The translations under genes and the position numbers were made by a program. Positions 61,121 through 64,000 of a stretch of DNA of 64,000 nt are shown piece by piece. The notes under the pieces were generated by a model. It worked only from the letters and a program-made list of their open reading frames with translations. It was not told the DNA's origin and did not search any database. Source of the DNA: Liolophura sinensis (lineage: Eukaryota; Mollusca; Polyplacophora; Chitonida; Chitonidae); contig NC_088300.1 in the NCBI RefSeq assembly GCF_032854445.1, forward strand, positions 74,145,005-74,209,004. The letters are read 5' to 3'. Numbering within the stretch: position 1 is the stretch's first letter; each line of letters starts with the position of its first letter.

Positions 61121-64000
61121 ATGCGCAACCTTACCATAATCTCGTGTGGTAAGCAGGGCACGATCAGACTGTATGTCAGGACCATTCCCTTGTGGGGTAA
61201 GCAAGACACGATCAGACTGTGTGTCAGGACCATTCCCTTGTGTGGTAAGCAGGACACGATCAGGCTGTGTGTCAGGACCATTCCCTTGTGTGGTAAGCAG
61301 GACACGATCAGACTGTGTGACCAGGCCATGTATTCGTGTGGAAAGGTTGACACGATCAGACTGTGTGACCAGGTCATGTACTCGTGTGGTAAAGAGTACA
61401 CGATCAGACTGTGTGTCAGGACCATTCCCTTGTGTGGTAAGCAGGACACGATCAGACTGTGTTTCAGGACCATTCCCTTGTGTGGTAAGCAGGACACGAT
61501 CAGACTGTTTGTCAGGACCATTCCCTTGTGGGGTAAGCAGGGGACGATCAGGCTTTGTGACCAGGTCATGTACTCGTGTGGTAAGGAGTACACGATCAGA
61601 CTGTGTGACCAGGCCATGTATTCGTGTGGAAAGGTTGACACGATCAAACTGTGTGGCCAGATCATGTACTCTTGTGGTAAGGAGAACGTGTGACCAGACC
61701 GTGAGCTCACGTGGTAAGCAAAACAGGATCAGACTGTATGTCAGGACCATTCCCTTGTGTGGTAAGCAAGACACGATCAGGCTGTGTGACCAGGTCATGT
61801 ACTCGTGTGGTAAGGAGTACACGATCAGACTGTGTGACCAGGCCATGTATTCGTGTGGAAAGGTTGACACGATCAGACTGTGTGACCAGGTCATGTACTC
61901 GTGTGGTAAGGAGTACACGATCAGACTGTGTGACCAGGCCATGTATTCGTGTGGAAAGGTTGACACGATCAGACTGTGTGGCCAGATCATGTACTCTTGT
62001 GGTAAGGAGAACGTGTGACCAGACTGTGAGCTCATGTGGTAAGCAAAGCAGGATCAGACTGTGTGAACAGACCATGTACTTGTGTGGTGAGTAGGACTCG
62101 ATCAGTCTGTGTGACCAGACCATGAGCTCATGTAGTAAGCAGGACACTATCAGACTGTGTGACCAGATCATATCCTCATGTAGCAAGGAGAACACGATCA
62201 GACTGTAAGACTAGATCATGTACTCGTGTAGTGAACAGGACTCGATCATGCTGTGTGACCAGGCCATGTGCTCGTGTGGTAAGGAAAACACGATCAGGCT
62301 GTGTGACCAGACCATGCGCTCGTGTGGTAAGCAGGACACAATCAGACTGTGTGACTAGGTCATGTGCTCGTGTGGTAAGGAAGACACGTTCAGACTGTGT
62401 GACCAGGCCATGTGCTCGTGTGGTAATTAGGGCACGACCACACTGTGTGACTAGGCCATGTGCTCGTGTGGTAAGAAAGACATTATCAGGCTGTGTGACC
62501 AGGTCATGTGCTCGTGTGGTAAGCAGGACACGATCAGATTGTGTGACTAGGCCATGTGCTAGTGTGGTAAGGAAGACACGATCATGCAGTGTGACCATGC
62601 CATGTGCTCGTGTGGAAAGGCGGACAAGATCAGACTTTGTGATCTAACCATGTTTTTGTGTGGTAAGCAGGACACGATCAGACTGTGTTTCAGGACCATT
62701 CCCTTGTGGGGTAAGCAGGACACGATCAGACTGTGTGTCAGGGCCATTCCCTTGTGTGGTAAGCAAGACACGATCAGGCTGTGTGTCAGGACCATTCCCT
62801 TGTGTGGTAAGCAGGACACGATCAGACTGTGTGACCAGGCCATGTATTCGTGTGGAAAGGTTGACACGATCAGACTGTGTGACCAGGTCATGTACTCGTG
62901 TGGTAAGGAGTACACGATCAGACTGTGTGTCAGGACCATTCCCTTGTGTGGTAAGCAGGACACGATCAGACTGTGTTTCAGAACCAATCCCTTGTGTGGT
63001 AAGCAAGACACGATCAGACTGTGTGTCAGGACCATTCCCTTGTGGGGTAAGCAGGGGACGATCAGGCTGTGTGACCAGGTCATGTACTCGTGTGGTAAGG
63101 AGTACACGATCAGACTGTGTGACCAGGCCATGTATTCGTGTGGAAAGCAGGGCACGATCAGACTGTGTGGCCAGATCATGTACTCTTGTGGTAAGGAGAA
63201 CGTGTGACCAGACCGTGAGCTGATGTGGTAAGCAAAACAGGATCAGACTGTGTTTCAGGACCATTCCCTTGTGTGGTAAGCAAGACACTATCAGGCTATG
63301 TGTCAGGACCATTCCCTTGTGTGGTAAGCAGGACACGATCAGACTGTGTGACCATGCCATGTGCTCGTGTGGTAATTAGGACACGATCAGACTGTGTGAC
63401 CATGCCACGTGCTCGTGTGGTAATTAGGACACGATCAGACTGTGTGACTAGGCCATGTGCTCGTGTGGTAATTAGGACACGATCAGACTGTGTGACCATA
63501 CCACGTGCTCGTGTGGTGATTAGCACACAATCAGGCTGTGTGACCACACCATGTACTTGTGTGGTAAGGAAGACACGATCAGGCTGTGTGACAAGGCCAT
63601 GTGCTCGTGTGGTAAGGAAGACACGACCAGGCAGTGTGACCATGCCATGTGCTTGTGTGGTAATTAGGACACGATCAGACTGTGTGACTAGGCCATGTGC
63701 TTGTGTGGTAATTAGGACACGATCAGACTGTGTGACCCGGCCATGTGCTCGTGTGGTAAGGAAGACACGACCAGGCAGTGTGACCATGCCATGTGCTCGT
63801 GTGGTAATTAGGACACGATCAGATTGTGTGACCATGCCATGTGCTCGTGTGGTAATTAGGACACGATCAGACTGTGTGACTAGGCCATGTGCTCGTGTGG
63901 TAATTAGGACACGATCAGACTGTGTGACCATGCCATGTGCTCGTGTGGTAATTAGGACACGATCAGACTGTGTGACCAGGCCATGTGCTCGTGTGGTAAT
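61121..64000. repeat. 48-bp minisatellite, block 3, reaching window end
   Basis: About 60 copies with core GGACACGATCAGACTGTGTG. Subtypes are distinguished by the segment before the core: CCATTCCCTTGTGTGGTAAG; CCATGTATTCGTGTGGAAAG and TCATGTACTCGTGTGGTAAG; CCATGTGCTCGTGTGGTAATT. The first two types fill about 61140-62220 and 62640-63350. The third fills about 62220-62640 and 63350-64000, giving an alternating higher-order pattern. A ~550-bp stretch (about 61177-61729) recurs at about 62691-63243 with an offset near 1514 bp. An odd short unit (GGAGAACGTGTGACCAGAC) recurs at 61681, 62006 and 63195 and breaks the reading frame. The array continues beyond the window. Confidence 0.95.

Noticed and set aside
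59650-64000. CRISPR-like array
   Set aside because: Repeats are contiguous 48-bp units without unique spacers, and the window is eukaryotic.

Overview
The window is noncoding-rich, AT-leaning eukaryotic DNA with no bacterial-type gene organisation. I found no complete, recognisable protein-coding gene. Two kinds of tRNA-derived SINE point to a lophotrochozoan, most likely a mollusc. One kind has a 3' tail carrying the palindrome CGTCATATGACG and ending in (ATTC)n, read on the other strand as (GAGT)n. The other has a 3' end reading TACGGCGTAAAACACC followed by (AAAT)n. The species call is inference from remembered repeat families; no search was run.

Layout. (1) 1-17.3 kb is mostly unique noncoding DNA with SINEs (4602-4904, 10093-10434, 14705-15041), tRNA-like SINE heads (about 1546-1630 and 16160-16232), a foldback MITE (7882-8129) and small tandem repeats. 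(2) 17.3-45.6 kb is the main structure: four degenerate, truncated copies (A-D) of a roughly 9-10 kb noncoding unit in direct orientation. Later insertions sit inside individual copies: an 18-bp minisatellite in A, a SINE head in B, a broken Penelope-like reverse transcriptase plus a ~255-bp inverted pair in C, and a SINE, a perfect 39-bp triplicate and an exon-like island in D. A further fragment of the same unit lies near 59.0-59.2 kb. (3) 46.6-59.6 kb holds unique DNA, a 91-bp and a 46-bp tandem array, an apparent frameshifted pseudogene on the minus strand (53788-54360), a (TA)n(TG)n tract and a SINE at 58040-58224. (4) 59.65 kb to the window end is a large 48-bp minisatellite in three sequence blocks with a higher-order repeat. 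It runs off the edge.

Because 48 is a multiple of three, the terminal array produces long open frames on both strands. These are best read as artefacts. The strongest non-repeat coding candidates are an exon-like hydrophobic ORF at 42118-42565, flanked by good splice signals and set inside a 67-bp satellite, and the broken minus-strand gene at 53788-54360. Neither is recognised. No functional RNA gene, CRISPR array or operon is seen. Boundaries of diverged repeats were drawn by eye and are approximate.
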